Notes: a model not told the origin generated them from the sequence alone. 64,000 bases of DNA from Niastella yeongjuensis (GCF_900110245.1 NZ_FOCZ01000004.1:434001-498000), one strand, 5' to 3'; shown: positions 1 to 10,061, counted from the stretch's first letter. Program-made: numbers and translations.

Positions 1-61
1 ATAAAAAACAAATTAACACTTCTCTCATATTCAAAATTTAATTTTTCTTTACCTATCTGTA

Positions 62-3000
62 TTATTCATTTATAGTGGTACTCCAATTCCCTCTAACCTG
101 CATTTTATCGCTACCTCTAAAAAAGTCATGGTATATTGGCCCTAGCCCAGAAGTAACAGTATTATATGCTTCAGTATGTCCAGGCCCTGGCCTTAAATCA
201 AGTTTATCTGAAATATAATGAGTCATTACAATCGTCCCATCCTCTTTTATTATTGCATCCGTTTGAATATTAGCATGCCGCAAAGTCCAAGTTAATGGAT
301 CAGAAGCAACCTCCCAGGTCTCTGAATGTAAAAGCGGGTTTTGATCTGACAATCCAAACCAATCTTCTCCTGTCGCTCTATTTCCACCAAACTGAACGGA
401 GGCCCCTGTGTTTGAATAAATAAATAACACTTTTTTAAACCTTGGATCAGTTTTTAAAAGTTTTATTATTTGTTGTTGATGTGTAACCATCGCTGGATCT
501 TTTTTAACCCTTTCTAACAGATCGTCAGTTAACCAAATCATATTGGTCCTCAACATTGAATTTGCTCCTAATTCGAACAAATTACTTACACGTGTTGGCA
601 CTTTCAAAATATGATTTACATGATTACGCCACAAACGCCCGCCAGCTGATTGATTATCACTGTTTGGGTTTTTCTTTCCTGTCACATAAACAGTTGCAAG
701 ATCTTTATCCCTTTGAACTTGTTGACCATTAACTATTGTATCTTTTAACCCAGAAGGGTCATTTCTATTTATAGGACTATTGCTTGAAAAATTATACTGA
801 GACAAGCTAACAGATAGATCGGATAGCGGATCAATTTGAAAGAACCTTCCTATTTGAGGATCGTACATCCTTGCATTAAAATCATATGTTTCCAGCCCAC
901 TGCCATCACTAAACTCCTTATTCTGCAATTCATTCCCATTAAAACCCCGCTTATTTTCATAATATTGAGCCTTTAACGCCTTCGAACTTATCCCCGCCAT
1001 CGTTAACCCAAACGGATAATAATGCGTTTCTTCCAGCAATGGACCTTTTGTATGGATCACCTGCAGATTATCAAAGAACACTTTTACCGGGCTTTCATTA
1101 CTCACGTACACATAAAGATAACCATTCCGGGTAACAGGGATATTGGACAACAAATGGTTTTTAAGCGTTCCTGCTCCTCCTACCCGGTCAAAGTTACCGT
1201 TCACATATTTAAAGTTATCATCCAGCAATACCCAGTTTATATAAGCTTTGGGCACCGTTGTTGTTCCATTGTTCCGGCCGGGATTAGTAAGAAAATTATT
1301 GACTCCATTGTAAATATCGGTTACTCCGGACAGACCCGTTGCCGTAACTGCTTTTCCTACAGTAGCTCCGGTAGGCGCTCCCAACAAACCCGTTAAGAGA
1401 TCCAACACAGGAACCTGGTAACTGTTGGGCGCTGTGTTATCAAAATAGTACGACTTCCCATAGATATCTATCCGGTCGCCGCTCATTACCTTGAGCGTTA
1501 TGCCCAAACCGGTTTTACCAACCCCATCAGAAGCATCCAGCAGATACAATTTTTCACTGGATGCTGTTGGATTTCCGTTACTATTATTATTTACCGGCGG
1601 ATCCAGCTCCCCGGAACCACCATTTTTATTTTTATAATCTTCCGTAAGACCAGTTGCTACATTCTTTAAAACGATGTTGGTCCCTTGCATATTATAAAAA
1701 TTCTTTTCCGTACTCACCGCACCGGTATTGGCAACGAAATCTCCTTCCAGGGTAGCCGCTGGATAAATATCAACCTTCTGTTCTTCAGTAAGCACCATCC
1801 GTACATTACCCAGATGATCCTTTACAAAATAATCATAGGTAAACGAAGTCACGGCTCCATTGGTATCCCGCATGGGTCGTATCCGCCCCTCTTCCATGGG
1901 CAGGAACTGCAACACTTCATCTTCATAGATACCGAACAGGTACAGCGTGGTTTTATCCTGCTTACCGGTTTCATGTACCACTTTTTTCAGTTTAGTACCC
2001 GCAGCATCGTACACATACTCTATGCTGCCTTTGTTTCCTTCTATAGTGATTGTTTGAGGAAGATTCAGGTGGTTGTAAGTAATGGATTCTATATCCTTGT
2101 TTTGATCATATTTCAGGTTACCGTTTTCATCCTGATCATAATCAACCGCCTGGTTTGTTTTTCCTCCTCCTAATTCGGCTATGTATTTTTGTGACGATCG
2201 GAAGTCGCCCAGCATGGTTTGGGGGTCATTGCCGGAATCCAACACATTCTTTAACCGGTTGGAATAATCATAATAATTATACTTCAACTGATCTATCGAT
2301 GCGCTGCTCCCCCCCTTCAATCCCATTTGTTTTTGGGTCAAGATATTTCCATTCAGATCATAGGTAAGGTTAGACACCGTGAAATCAACGCCCGCCGTTT
2401 TATTAAAACCACTGGAATATTGATTAAAATCGGCGCCCGTTATCCGGTTTGCCGGATCATAGCTATAATCATATTTCCGGATCTCGCCATCGCCCTTGCT
2501 TTTCCAGACAGTGCCAGTAATGTTTCCATTAAATTGAGGCTGTCCATAGGAACCAAGCGTACCGACTGTTTGCTTATCATACCCCAGATCAAAACCAAAA
2601 TAATGATCTATGTTGTTGGTTTCTTTTGCATATTTCCGGTTAGCGCCCAACATCCAACCCTGAATGTTGTAATCATATTCCATCTTTTCCAATCCTAACC
2701 CGTTGAAATCGGGACTCAGTTTTTTAGTCTTCATTTGCCCGATGGCATCATACGTTATCTCCACTACCTTTTTCCAGCCCCCGCTATTCAGGTTGTTTTC
2801 TACACTTGCCAGCCGCCCCAGGTTATCATAGTTGTTTTTTGTAGCCACGTCATAAGTCTGAGGGTTAGTACCACCCTTCTGGTGTTTTATATGGCTTCTC
2901 AATAACTGACCGGAAAAATTGTACTGACTGGTAATAATATCCAGCGCATTTGTATAGTTCAGGCTTTGCACCTGGATCACCCTTTTCTTATCATCATAAA

Positions 3001-4438
3001 TACTACAGGAGGAAATGTACGTATTTTCGCCCAGGACTTTTGTCCTTGTCCAGGTAACCAGCCCCAGCACAGATCTTGCCGGTGTTAAGGGATCCGGGAA
3101 TTCACTCGCGGCCGCATCTAAATAAGTTGGATACCCGCTGGCATTGAGCGTTCCTGCCAATCCCGTTGGAATTCCATCATAGTTATCATAATGTATTTCT
3201 GTTAGCAGTTGATTCGAATATACCGACACATTAGGATACGATATACTGGCCGATGCCTGCGTCCGGTGCCAGGCAGCATCGAGGTAATTGGCAGGATCAG
3301 TTATCAGATACGTGGCCACAGGCCGGTTGATATCGTCGTATTTTGTAACCAGCCATTGCATTTGGGCAGCCATTTTCATTTTGGCATCCTGTGTCATTAC
3401 CAGCCGGTCACGGGCATCGTATACCATTTGAACAGGCTCAGCACCCGGCACCTTTTTCATGATCATCCGGTTGCGCTGGTCATATTCATACCTGAATACC
3501 TGCTCTTTCAGGATCTCGGAAGTGAGCCCCCAGCCGTTTTGCCTGAGCCAATCAACTCCCGCCGGTTGTACAACCGCACGCAACTGATTATAGTCGTCAT
3601 AAAGATAATAGGTACATAACCAGTCCCCATGCCCGCTGCCCGATCCATTGTCAAAAGTGGTTGTTTTAACCTGCACTTTCTTAAGGACCACCAGCCCTTC
3701 TTTTGTTTTAAACTCGATGACCTGGTTATTATGCTCGTCGATGGTGATAGTTTTAAATAACGTTGCAGCGGGATAATTACCAGGACTACTATAAGTACCA
3801 AAATCATTGTTTACGTCTGATACATTCCAGATCCGCACCTCGTCAGCACCTGTATTGTTGAGGTACTTTACCTGAATACCTTTGCCCTGGTTAACCCAAC
3901 TGTTTCCGGGTGCATAGGCCCTGTCTACCCGGTTTAAAGGGGAAGGTTCATATTCGGTTTTACCATAGAAGAAGGTTTCACCCTGACCAGATATTGGGCT
4001 ATTGGCATTATTACTATTGTAAAACAACTGTTGTTGTTCAAAAGGTCCAAATTTAATAACCCCCTTTGTATCTGTAGATGCATACGGTAAGAAGCTGCGT
4101 ACTTCCCGGCCATATTCATCATACACCTTCATATTAACCAGATCAGTAGGTGATGCGCCACTTATTAATGAGCCCTGTTTAATTACCGTTTGTAAAGGTC
4201 GCCCCAGGCCATCTGAATAGGAAGTTGTTTGCATCACCTCCTTACGTGGCTTTACTACCAACTGAATGGGATCTGTCACTGGCGACAAAGCATCCCAGGT
4301 GCGTACATAGTTAATGGGCAAAGCAGCAGGATAAGGAATATTGAATCTTGGAGTTGAGTCCTGGGCCTGCAGTAACAAATTAGCCGGCAATGCGAATAAC
4401 ATTGCCAGGCTGAATTTTATAGTTGCGTGTGAAAACAT
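62..4438 (-). CDS. Secreted Rhs/YD-repeat protein with variable C-terminal domain (polymorphic-toxin-like)
   Basis: This is a 1458-residue protein with an N-terminal signal peptide (about residues 1-26, ending LLLQAQ). Next comes a DUF6443-like region (about 40-170, with the SDGLGRPLQT motif), then a long stretch of YD/Rhs repeats (YDARDRL, YDNLGRL, YDLNGN). The Rhs-associated core spans about residues 1136-1231, with YDPQIGRFFQIDPL and a closing NDPSGL. In Rhs toxins the DPxGL boundary separates the shell from the released C-terminal effector. Here the tail is about 225 residues and I do not recognise it. Its polar block (GEDWFGL, HSETW, RHAN, a late YHDFF) could be a toxin domain, but no catalytic motif is certain. 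The gene lies 19 nt behind the other Rhs gene on the same strand, so the two are probably co-transcribed. The Rhs architecture is certain; toxicity is inferred. Confidence 0.88.
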   Translation of the reverse strand: MFSHATIKFSLAMLFALPANLLLQAQDSTPRFNIPYPAALPINYVRTWDALSPVTDPIQLVVKPRKEVMQTTSYSDGLGRPLQTVIKQGSLISGASPTDLVNMKVYDEYGREVRSFLPYASTDTKGVIKFGPFEQQQLFYNSNNANSPISGQGETFFYGKTEYEPSPLNRVDRAYAPGNSWVNQGKGIQVKYLNNTGADEVRIWNVSDVNNDFGTYSSPGNYPAATLFKTITIDEHNNQVIEFKTKEGLVVLKKVQVKTTTFDNGSGSGHGDWLCTYYLYDDYNQLRAVVQPAGVDWLRQNGWGLTSEILKEQVFRYEYDQRNRMIMKKVPGAEPVQMVYDARDRLVMTQDAKMKMAAQMQWLVTKYDDINRPVATYLITDPANYLDAAWHRTQASASISYPNVSVYSNQLLTEIHYDNYDGIPTGLAGTLNASGYPTYLDAAASEFPDPLTPARSVLGLVTWTRTKVLGENTYISSCSIYDDKKRVIQVQSLNYTNALDIITSQYNFSGQLLRSHIKHQKGGTNPQTYDVATKNNYDNLGRLASVENNLNSGGWKKVVEITYDAIGQMKTKKLSPDFNGLGLEKMEYDYNIQGWMLGANRKYAKETNNIDHYFGFDLGYDKQTVGTLGSYGQPQFNGNITGTVWKSKGDGEIRKYDYSYDPANRITGADFNQYSSGFNKTAGVDFTVSNLTYDLNGNILTQKQMGLKGGSSASIDQLKYNYYDYSNRLKNVLDSGNDPQTMLGDFRSSQKYIAELGGGKTNQAVDYDQDENGNLKYDQNKDIESITYNHLNLPQTITIEGNKGSIEYVYDAAGTKLKKVVHETGKQDKTTLYLFGIYEDEVLQFLPMEEGRIRPMRDTNGAVTSFTYDYFVKDHLGNVRMVLTEEQKVDIYPAATLEGDFVANTGAVSTEKNFYNMQGTNIVLKNVATGLTEDYKNKNGGSGELDPPVNNNSNGNPTASSEKLYLLDASDGVGKTGLGITLKVMSGDRIDIYGKSYYFDNTAPNSYQVPVLDLLTGLLGAPTGATVGKAVTATGLSGVTDIYNGVNNFLTNPGRNNGTTTVPKAYINWVLLDDNFKYVNGNFDRVGGAGTLKNHLLSNIPVTRNGYLYVYVSNESPVKVFFDNLQVIHTKGPLLEETHYYPFGLTMAGISSKALKAQYYENKRGFNGNELQNKEFSDGSGLETYDFNARMYDPQIGRFFQIDPLSDLSVSLSQYNFSSNSPINRNDPSGLKDTIVNGQQVQRDKDLATVYVTGKKNPNSDNQSAGGRLWRNHVNHILKVPTRVSNLFELGANSMLRTNMIWLTDDLLERVKKDPAMVTHQQQIIKLLKTDPRFKKVLFIYSNTGASVQFGGNRATGEDWFGLSDQNPLLHSETWEVASDPLTWTLRHANIQTDAIIKEDGTIVMTHYISDKLDLRPGPGHTEAYNTVTSGLGPIYHDFFRGSDKMQVRGNWSTTINE

Positions 4439-4457
4439 GTTAATATAGGATTAAGGT

Positions 4458-7400
4458 TTAAGGAATAATTACGTATTGACCAGACAGGAGCGTCATTTCC
4501 TCATGTCTACACGATCCTGAGTAAGGACAGAAAGTAGATTCAGCCTCGTACTCCCACGTATTATCATTAGCATAAGCGTTCAATGAATAATAAGAATCTC
4601 CTTCAGGCTCATACTGCCCATCTACAATCCAATAGGCATTGACCTTAATATTAATGACCAGGGTTGACTGGATTGTATACGGAATTGTACCGGCCGCATC
4701 TGAATAGAAACTTACAATATAATTAGTGTACTGCTGATAATCTGACGGGTCTGATTCGAGCACCTTTCTTACTCTAACGTATACCGTTTTGCATTGTCCA
4801 TTTACATTGGCGAGGCGCTGCGCTTCTGCAGTAGCCTGATTCGTGGCATCCTGAATATTAACTGTTGAAGTGTAAGATCCTTGTGGCATGCTCACATAGT
4901 AAGGTAATGGCATCTGTTGGGAACCGCAACTTTGTTTAAAATAATTGCCACTTACATCCAGGCTTTGGAAAACAGGCGGCAATGGACAGGCTGCCACATT
5001 CATTCCAATATTATCCCAGGATAACATTCCACCAGTAGCGCTACAAAAATTCATATCTTTCATCTCCCGTTCCTGCTCCCCGGTTATTTGTCCGCCCACC
5101 GTTCTGCAACGCAAATTTCCTGTAGGTTCCCAACCGCCCGGAGCGAAACAGGTGCCTATCACGCCAAGATCGATCCAACGAGAAGTATTCCAGGTTGTAC
5201 TATTGGGGTTGATATCCTTCTCTTCCGTTTGTGTTGAATTGGTGAAATACTTAGTATTTTGAGGACATGGTTTGCACCGGGTAACGTACGTAGCCTTCCA
5301 TACCGGCTCGGCCGATGCATAACACAAACCAACCTCCTTATCCACCCAACGGGTGGTTCCATACGAATCGCTGTTGGGATTATTATCCCGCTCTTCGCCT
5401 TGTGTTATCAGGTAAGCAGGATTTTGAGGGCATGGAGCACTTCTGGTAGCACCCGTGGTTTGCCAGAGTGCCAGCGCACTTTCGCCACAGGCGTCCGGCT
5501 GTCCCTGGAAATTGTAACAGATCTTTTTCAATATATTCCCATCTTCATCCTTAACGAGCACTAACCGGCCCGAAGCATCGTAGGTATAATGAGTGATCCG
5601 GTCATTCACATCACATTGAGCTGTCGTTCCAATCCCCGGCTCATACGAATAAGTAGTCATCTGCGCCGATTCAGGATATAAACGAACTTCATCAATATAA
5701 CTGTTGGGTCCACGAATAGATAGCAAACCAATACCGGTTATTTTTCTTTTTTCATAGATCCAGCCATTTTTGGGCTGGGAAGTAACCAGCACAGGTGAGT
5801 TCGCAATAACCTCTATGGAACCACCGACTTTATACCAATAAGAAAGTATGTATGAAGCAGCTGCATTGAGAGGATAGTCCAATTGCCCGCCGCTATTCAG
5901 GCGTAAGCACCTTTTTCCGGTAGGTGCTGTATTATCATCAACTATAGTTCCTGCCCATACGCCGTAATCTGCTCCAGTTTCAAAAGAACTATATGTCACG
6001 TACGGTCTTTGATCTTCGGTTATATTTATTACCTGGGCAACAGGATATGTTTTGTTATATCCCCACAAAAACAGCTGACGCGTATCATTTTCCTTAGAAA
6101 CATACACCGGGTTGTTTTTATCGTCATACCAATAATACCGGACCCTGGTCTCTGCAGGATTTGCGCCTTTCTTCGTATCCACCGTTTGCGGCAGAATCTG
6201 ATTACTGACATCATTCCCCCAGGTTTGAGCAGCGTAATTCCAATAATTATAATTGGTTTTGGTGGATTGTAAAAAGATATCACCGGTGCTGTTGGTATTC
6301 TTGTAAGTAGATTGTTCAATTACAGGAGCAATTATATTTCTTGCAACCATGGTGTTATAGGGCGGCTGGGCAGCATAATCTACCGGATAAGTCAGTTTTG
6401 TTATCAACGCATCGCCCTTGCTGGTGGTAGTATTGACTGAAATCTGCTGGCCCAGTTGATTGTACGAATATTCCGTATAGGTTTTGGTGAAATTAATGCT
6501 ATCTACATAATCATATACGTTGGTTTTCCAGGGTAAATCAAGGCCGGGATAAGCAACCGGATTATCATAGTGCAGGGTAGGAAAGTACCATTCACCCAAT
6601 CCTCTATTATAAAAATAAAATGCATCTTGCGCATTGCCCGTCATCGGGTTAAATCTCAACTCGGAAGTCAGAGTAAAACCTGTATAAAAAGTCTCCCCGT
6701 GTAACCTGGTATACTCTGTTTCCGTTTTATGTACCAGCTTGTATTGTCCGTTCTGGTTTTTATACTCTTCTTTTTTTTCAAGTGTCGGGGTGTAACTGCC
6801 TAAATCTTTATCCCAGGGCCCACAATAACGGAACTCAGATGAAGCAACATCGTCATTTAAAATATCACTCGGCAGGTGAAAATAATAAACCGTTTTACCT
6901 GCATTACTACTACCATCCCCGTTATATTCGGTCACTTTATTGTAGTAAACCGGAGCCTGGGGGCCGCCAATGTAACGCCCCATTGACCTTTCTACGCAAA
7001 TGTTCGAAAAAGTTTGGTTCCATGTATCAGAAACATTTACATTTACACACCCTGCCGACAAATGATCAAAATAATTGAAAGTCTCCTGACGGTAAGTAAA
7101 CTTGTCATAATCCAGATAGCCATAATATTTTGGCAGTTCACACACGTATTCGTATGTCTTTACCTGTGGTATAGCCCCTTCGTAAGCGTAGGTGCTTATC
7201 TTCTTTATTCTTAGTCCTCCAACTATTCCCTTTTTAGAAACATCTGTAGGCGAAAGGCCCGGGCCATAAAAATAAGGCGGCACCCGGTGGTTTTCATATT
7301 CAAAAACAGATTTGCCCCCGGTTGGGTATTTTATTTCCTGCAGCATACAGGCCTGTGTACGCATTTCATCTGGAAAAAGATTCAGAGCTCCATTGGGAGA

Positions 7401-8759
7401 AAAATCCCTAAACAAAGTAGAATATGAATAGCTATCATTGTAATAACCCCAGAAATCCTGCATATAAACCTCGTCAGTTGACTGGTAGGCTGTCATATAA
7501 TACTCAGGTAAAGGCAACGGGTTATATTTAAACGCATATTTTTCTTCCCCGCTGGCTCCAGTCTGTATACCGGCCAGCATCAGCCGTTTGGCACGTGATG
7601 TTTCCCCGGAATATGTTTGTGACAGATCAACATTCTTTATCAAGGCACCATTTGCCCTGTTAACTACCTGAATATTGGTAAGTCTGCTGAGTATCTCCGC
7701 TGTGATAACAGTCGCGTCTACCCGGTCTTTGGCATAGGTAAACCGGATAACAGTGTTGGGTCCCACAATGCTGTCAACTAATACGATCTCGTCATCTACT
7801 ATAACGCCATTATGATAAATACCAGAGGTGTTATTATTTTCTCTTTCCCTCAATCTACACCATGTACCGGGCAGGTCATAAGTCCCCGATTCAATCCACG
7901 GTTCCGTTTTTGGATATGGGGTATTGTTATATGAACCAAATTCCTCATAATCTGTAAAGGAAATGGTTTCTATGGTATCTGCATGCGTATAAAAGACTAC
8001 TGAGTCATTATTGGAACTGTTATAAATTTTTTCAGGATGCCATACATCATATTTATTCCTTTCAAAAAGGTATCGGGTACCATCGTCAGTCGTCATTTCT
8101 ATTTCGAAGCCTTTATAAATCTGATCTGTATTCATGAAACGGATCTTCATTGGCCTGTAGGGGATAGTTTTGAACTCCTCAGTCACATAATCCTTTCTAA
8201 AAACACCGCTTTCGCCGTTGCCCAAATTGTAAAAGAACCGGTCTGAATAAAAATCATTTTGCCCATGTCCGGGCGCCACATTGATCATCTGATTAAATAA
8301 TTCATCAGCCCAGCCCATTTGGTCCTGTAACTCCCGCGCACTATTGTAATCCAAAAACTGTTGAATAGTTCTAAATGGTGGTTTCCAAAACGTATGATGT
8401 CCATCTGGCGCAGCCCAATCCAATTGTTCATCTTTTAGTCCAAAAACAGTGCGCGTTATTATTCCTCCTGCATTTAACGTCCACCCCAGTCCAACAGGGC
8501 TGGCTACATCACTCACTTTTATTCCTGAAGCATGGTACGAGATGGAGACCGGGATATTAATGCCATGCTCGTTCAACGTAAATATGGGAATACTGATATT
8601 GGTTACCCCGGTACTTAAATCAACCGGGATATCGCCATACCGGGTAAAGGCGGCCGTAGTAGGCCCCTGTGGAATGTAATTTAAAGAAGGCAGGCTTTGT
8701 TGTGCCTGTATTAAACACACAAAACACAATAAGAAAAGGCTCAATAAGGTTTTACGCAT
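4458..8759 (-). CDS. Secreted giant Rhs-like protein with DUF5977-type tail
   Basis: This 1433-residue protein has a clear signal peptide (about 1-20, ending CLIQAQ). The N-terminal third matches the SpvB/YD-type shell seen in Bacteroidota Rhs proteins (PVDLSTGVTNISIPI, SYHASGIKV, VGLGWTLNAGGIITR). YD-like repeats follow (YSYNQLGQQ, YTYDASGRLVLVKDEDGN). From about residue 1105 to 1265 there are three tandem repeats of roughly 50 residues. Each carries a W..T..RC motif and an E+D-NP-S...W pattern ending in Cys. They are followed by a DUF5977-like segment (about 1270-1325, FKQSCG to NVNGQC). It lacks the DPxGL junction and a toxin tail, so it may be a shell, adhesin or partner of the downstream Rhs protein, not a toxin itself. 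It is probably the first Rhs gene of the pair. Confidence 0.85.
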   Translation of the reverse strand: MRKTLLSLFLLCFVCLIQAQQSLPSLNYIPQGPTTAAFTRYGDIPVDLSTGVTNISIPIFTLNEHGINIPVSISYHASGIKVSDVASPVGLGWTLNAGGIITRTVFGLKDEQLDWAAPDGHHTFWKPPFRTIQQFLDYNSARELQDQMGWADELFNQMINVAPGHGQNDFYSDRFFYNLGNGESGVFRKDYVTEEFKTIPYRPMKIRFMNTDQIYKGFEIEMTTDDGTRYLFERNKYDVWHPEKIYNSSNNDSVVFYTHADTIETISFTDYEEFGSYNNTPYPKTEPWIESGTYDLPGTWCRLRERENNNTSGIYHNGVIVDDEIVLVDSIVGPNTVIRFTYAKDRVDATVITAEILSRLTNIQVVNRANGALIKNVDLSQTYSGETSRAKRLMLAGIQTGASGEEKYAFKYNPLPLPEYYMTAYQSTDEVYMQDFWGYYNDSYSYSTLFRDFSPNGALNLFPDEMRTQACMLQEIKYPTGGKSVFEYENHRVPPYFYGPGLSPTDVSKKGIVGGLRIKKISTYAYEGAIPQVKTYEYVCELPKYYGYLDYDKFTYRQETFNYFDHLSAGCVNVNVSDTWNQTFSNICVERSMGRYIGGPQAPVYYNKVTEYNGDGSSNAGKTVYYFHLPSDILNDDVASSEFRYCGPWDKDLGSYTPTLEKKEEYKNQNGQYKLVHKTETEYTRLHGETFYTGFTLTSELRFNPMTGNAQDAFYFYNRGLGEWYFPTLHYDNPVAYPGLDLPWKTNVYDYVDSINFTKTYTEYSYNQLGQQISVNTTTSKGDALITKLTYPVDYAAQPPYNTMVARNIIAPVIEQSTYKNTNSTGDIFLQSTKTNYNYWNYAAQTWGNDVSNQILPQTVDTKKGANPAETRVRYYWYDDKNNPVYVSKENDTRQLFLWGYNKTYPVAQVINITEDQRPYVTYSSFETGADYGVWAGTIVDDNTAPTGKRCLRLNSGGQLDYPLNAAASYILSYWYKVGGSIEVIANSPVLVTSQPKNGWIYEKRKITGIGLLSIRGPNSYIDEVRLYPESAQMTTYSYEPGIGTTAQCDVNDRITHYTYDASGRLVLVKDEDGNILKKICYNFQGQPDACGESALALWQTTGATRSAPCPQNPAYLITQGEERDNNPNSDSYGTTRWVDKEVGLCYASAEPVWKATYVTRCKPCPQNTKYFTNSTQTEEKDINPNSTTWNTSRWIDLGVIGTCFAPGGWEPTGNLRCRTVGGQITGEQEREMKDMNFCSATGGMLSWDNIGMNVAACPLPPVFQSLDVSGNYFKQSCGSQQMPLPYYVSMPQGSYTSTVNIQDATNQATAEAQRLANVNGQCKTVYVRVRKVLESDPSDYQQYTNYIVSFYSDAAGTIPYTIQSTLVINIKVNAYWIVDGQYEPEGDSYYSLNAYANDNTWEYEAESTFCPYSGSCRHEEMTLLSGQYVIIP

Positions 8760-9048
8760 ACAACTCGTTTAACTAGTGCTATATAAATTTGAAATATACA
8801 TATCTTCCCTCCCCTGAACTTCAGATACAGGAGGTACATAACCGTTTGTTTGGTCAAACGGCTTAAGAGACTCGAAAACTAATGAGGAATCTTGTTGAAG
8901 ATCGGGGTGAGAAAGCTGATGATTGGCCCAGCGTTTGTGCTACATTGACAAGTAAAATTGCGAATAATGGTCTACGGTAAGGCGTTGGTATCATGGTATG
9001 TCAAATATCAGTAAACCTGATTATGTACCAAAACATTTTTATATTAAA
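8760..9048. other. Gene-free stretch upstream of the Rhs genes
   Basis: There is no credible reading frame. It should hold the promoter of the Rhs pair, but I see no convincing TAnnTTTG box on the minus strand. A small hairpin with 7-bp arms lies at 8842-8861 (CCGTTTG/CAAACGG). Confidence 0.6.
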
Positions 9049-9075
9049 AAAGTCCCGGATTGAAACCGGGACTTT
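9049..9075 (-). terminator. Rho-independent terminator of the immunity-like lipoprotein gene
   Basis: A perfect 10-bp stem (AAAGTCCCGG/CCGGGACTTT) with a 7-nt loop lies 12 nt past the stop codon of the 9087-9410 gene. It is followed on the minus strand by TTTTTAATAT. It should separate the lipoprotein gene from the Rhs genes downstream. Confidence 0.85.
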
Positions 9076-9086
9076 AAAAAATCAAC

Positions 9087-9410
9087 TTACTTGTAATGCG
9101 TAAGCTTTAATAACTTATAATCACGTTTACTTAACTCAATATATACAGTCCCGCCATCCGCTCCTTCCGGCAGCGTGCCTTCTACAATCCAGACAGAATC
9201 ACCTGACAACCGGCCTTTTAACGGTAATTCGTTTTTTATAACGTTTCCGTACGTCCTAAAAGCAATTTCCTCAGCAATTTTAAGTGCTGAATCCTTCGCC
9301 GAAACAGACAACACCTTAGCTGATCCCGCTGGCTGGTGCCGGTTAGCGGAATGGTTACAACTCAGGCCATAAATACCCAGCATTATTATCAGCATTTTGC
9401 ATTTGAACAT
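9087..9410 (-). CDS. Small lipoprotein, probable NTF2-fold (YhhH-type) immunity protein
   Basis: This is a 107-residue protein with a short lipoprotein signal (YGLSC, Cys at about residue 18). The mature part has the pattern I associate with the YbbC/YhhH NTF2-fold immunity family: an A..IA...YG helix, then DSVWIVEGTLP, then a GGTVYIELSKRD strand pair ending at the C terminus. E. coli yhhH is itself an rhs-linked gene, which matches the position next to two Rhs genes. It lies upstream of the Rhs genes and is insulated from them by its own terminator, whereas immunity genes normally follow the toxin. It could therefore protect against an Rhs toxin no longer encoded here, or be an orphan. The family call rests on motif memory, not on a search. 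Confidence 0.65.
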   Translation of the reverse strand: MFKCKMLIIMLGIYGLSCNHSANRHQPAGSAKVLSVSAKDSALKIAEEIAFRTYGNVIKNELPLKGRLSGDSVWIVEGTLPEGADGGTVYIELSKRDYKLLKLTHYK

Positions 9411-9797
9411 ATCCGTTCAATTATTGATTCTTCTTTAATACATTTTATTAAAATTAGTAACCGTGACCAGTAAGTCTTCCGGAAAACCGTGTATTTAAGG
9501 AGGGATTCGATCATATTTCACTGTCCGTAAACAACAACCGAACTAAAACGAAATCTAAATCGATTTAGAACTTAAATACACCCACGATCTCCGTAAATTA
9601 ACGCCATTCTCCATTAAGGCTGCTAAATATTTTCTCTAACGCTATAGCTAAAGTGATGCCGGCTTCAGGCAAAACAATATAACGTGCCATGCCTCCTAAT
9701 TTGTCTGAATAATTAGCAATTGTCCCTGGTAATTCAGTACAAGACACACTTGTCCTACTTACGACACATATACGCGACATATATCACTTCCCCGGAA

Positions 9798-9867
9798 ATA
9801 ATTGCACTGTAATTGCACTGGATTACCACAAAATTCCCACTCTTCAGTGCAATTCCAGTGCAATTAT
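9798..9867. repeat. Palindrome of two 11-bp direct repeats per arm (TTGCACTG type)
   Basis: The left arm (9798-9821) carries AATTGCACTG twice, 11 bp apart. The right arm (9844-9867) is its near-perfect reverse complement. A 22-nt spacer separates them. The 11-bp phase places the units on one face of the helix, as in protein-binding arrays. Confidence 0.8.
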
Positions 9868-9986
9868 GTTGGTAGTTTGATGGAATAAGCACCGGCTATT
9901 CATTATGTATAACATAAGGCTGACAGCATACAGACATAGGGATAACAAGGCATGTGAAACTGTTCGATGTGTGAACCTGGCCTCAT

Positions 9987-10061
9987 CCATGTGTGATCCA
10001 TGTGTCAAATATGTGCTCTCTCCAATGAAGCACACATGGTTGACACATGGTTCACACATGG
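9987..10061. repeat. Palindrome of iterated CCATGTGTG units
   Basis: The left arm (9987-10017) reads CCATGTGTGAT, CCATGTGTCAA, ATATGTGCT in 11-bp steps. The right arm (10029-10061) is the reverse complement with a 2-nt insertion. A further half-copy (ATGTGTGAACC) lies to the left at about 9967. This has the same construction as the palindrome 120 bp away but an unrelated sequence. Confidence 0.8.

Noticed and set aside
4438-4458. The two Rhs genes being one frameshifted gene
   Set aside because: Each has its own signal peptide and complete N-terminal region, and the 19-nt gap is a normal operon junction.
9598-9780. A 60-residue minus-strand frame
   Set aside because: It has no recognisable motif, no promoter box or ribosome site, and lies in a palindrome-rich gap.
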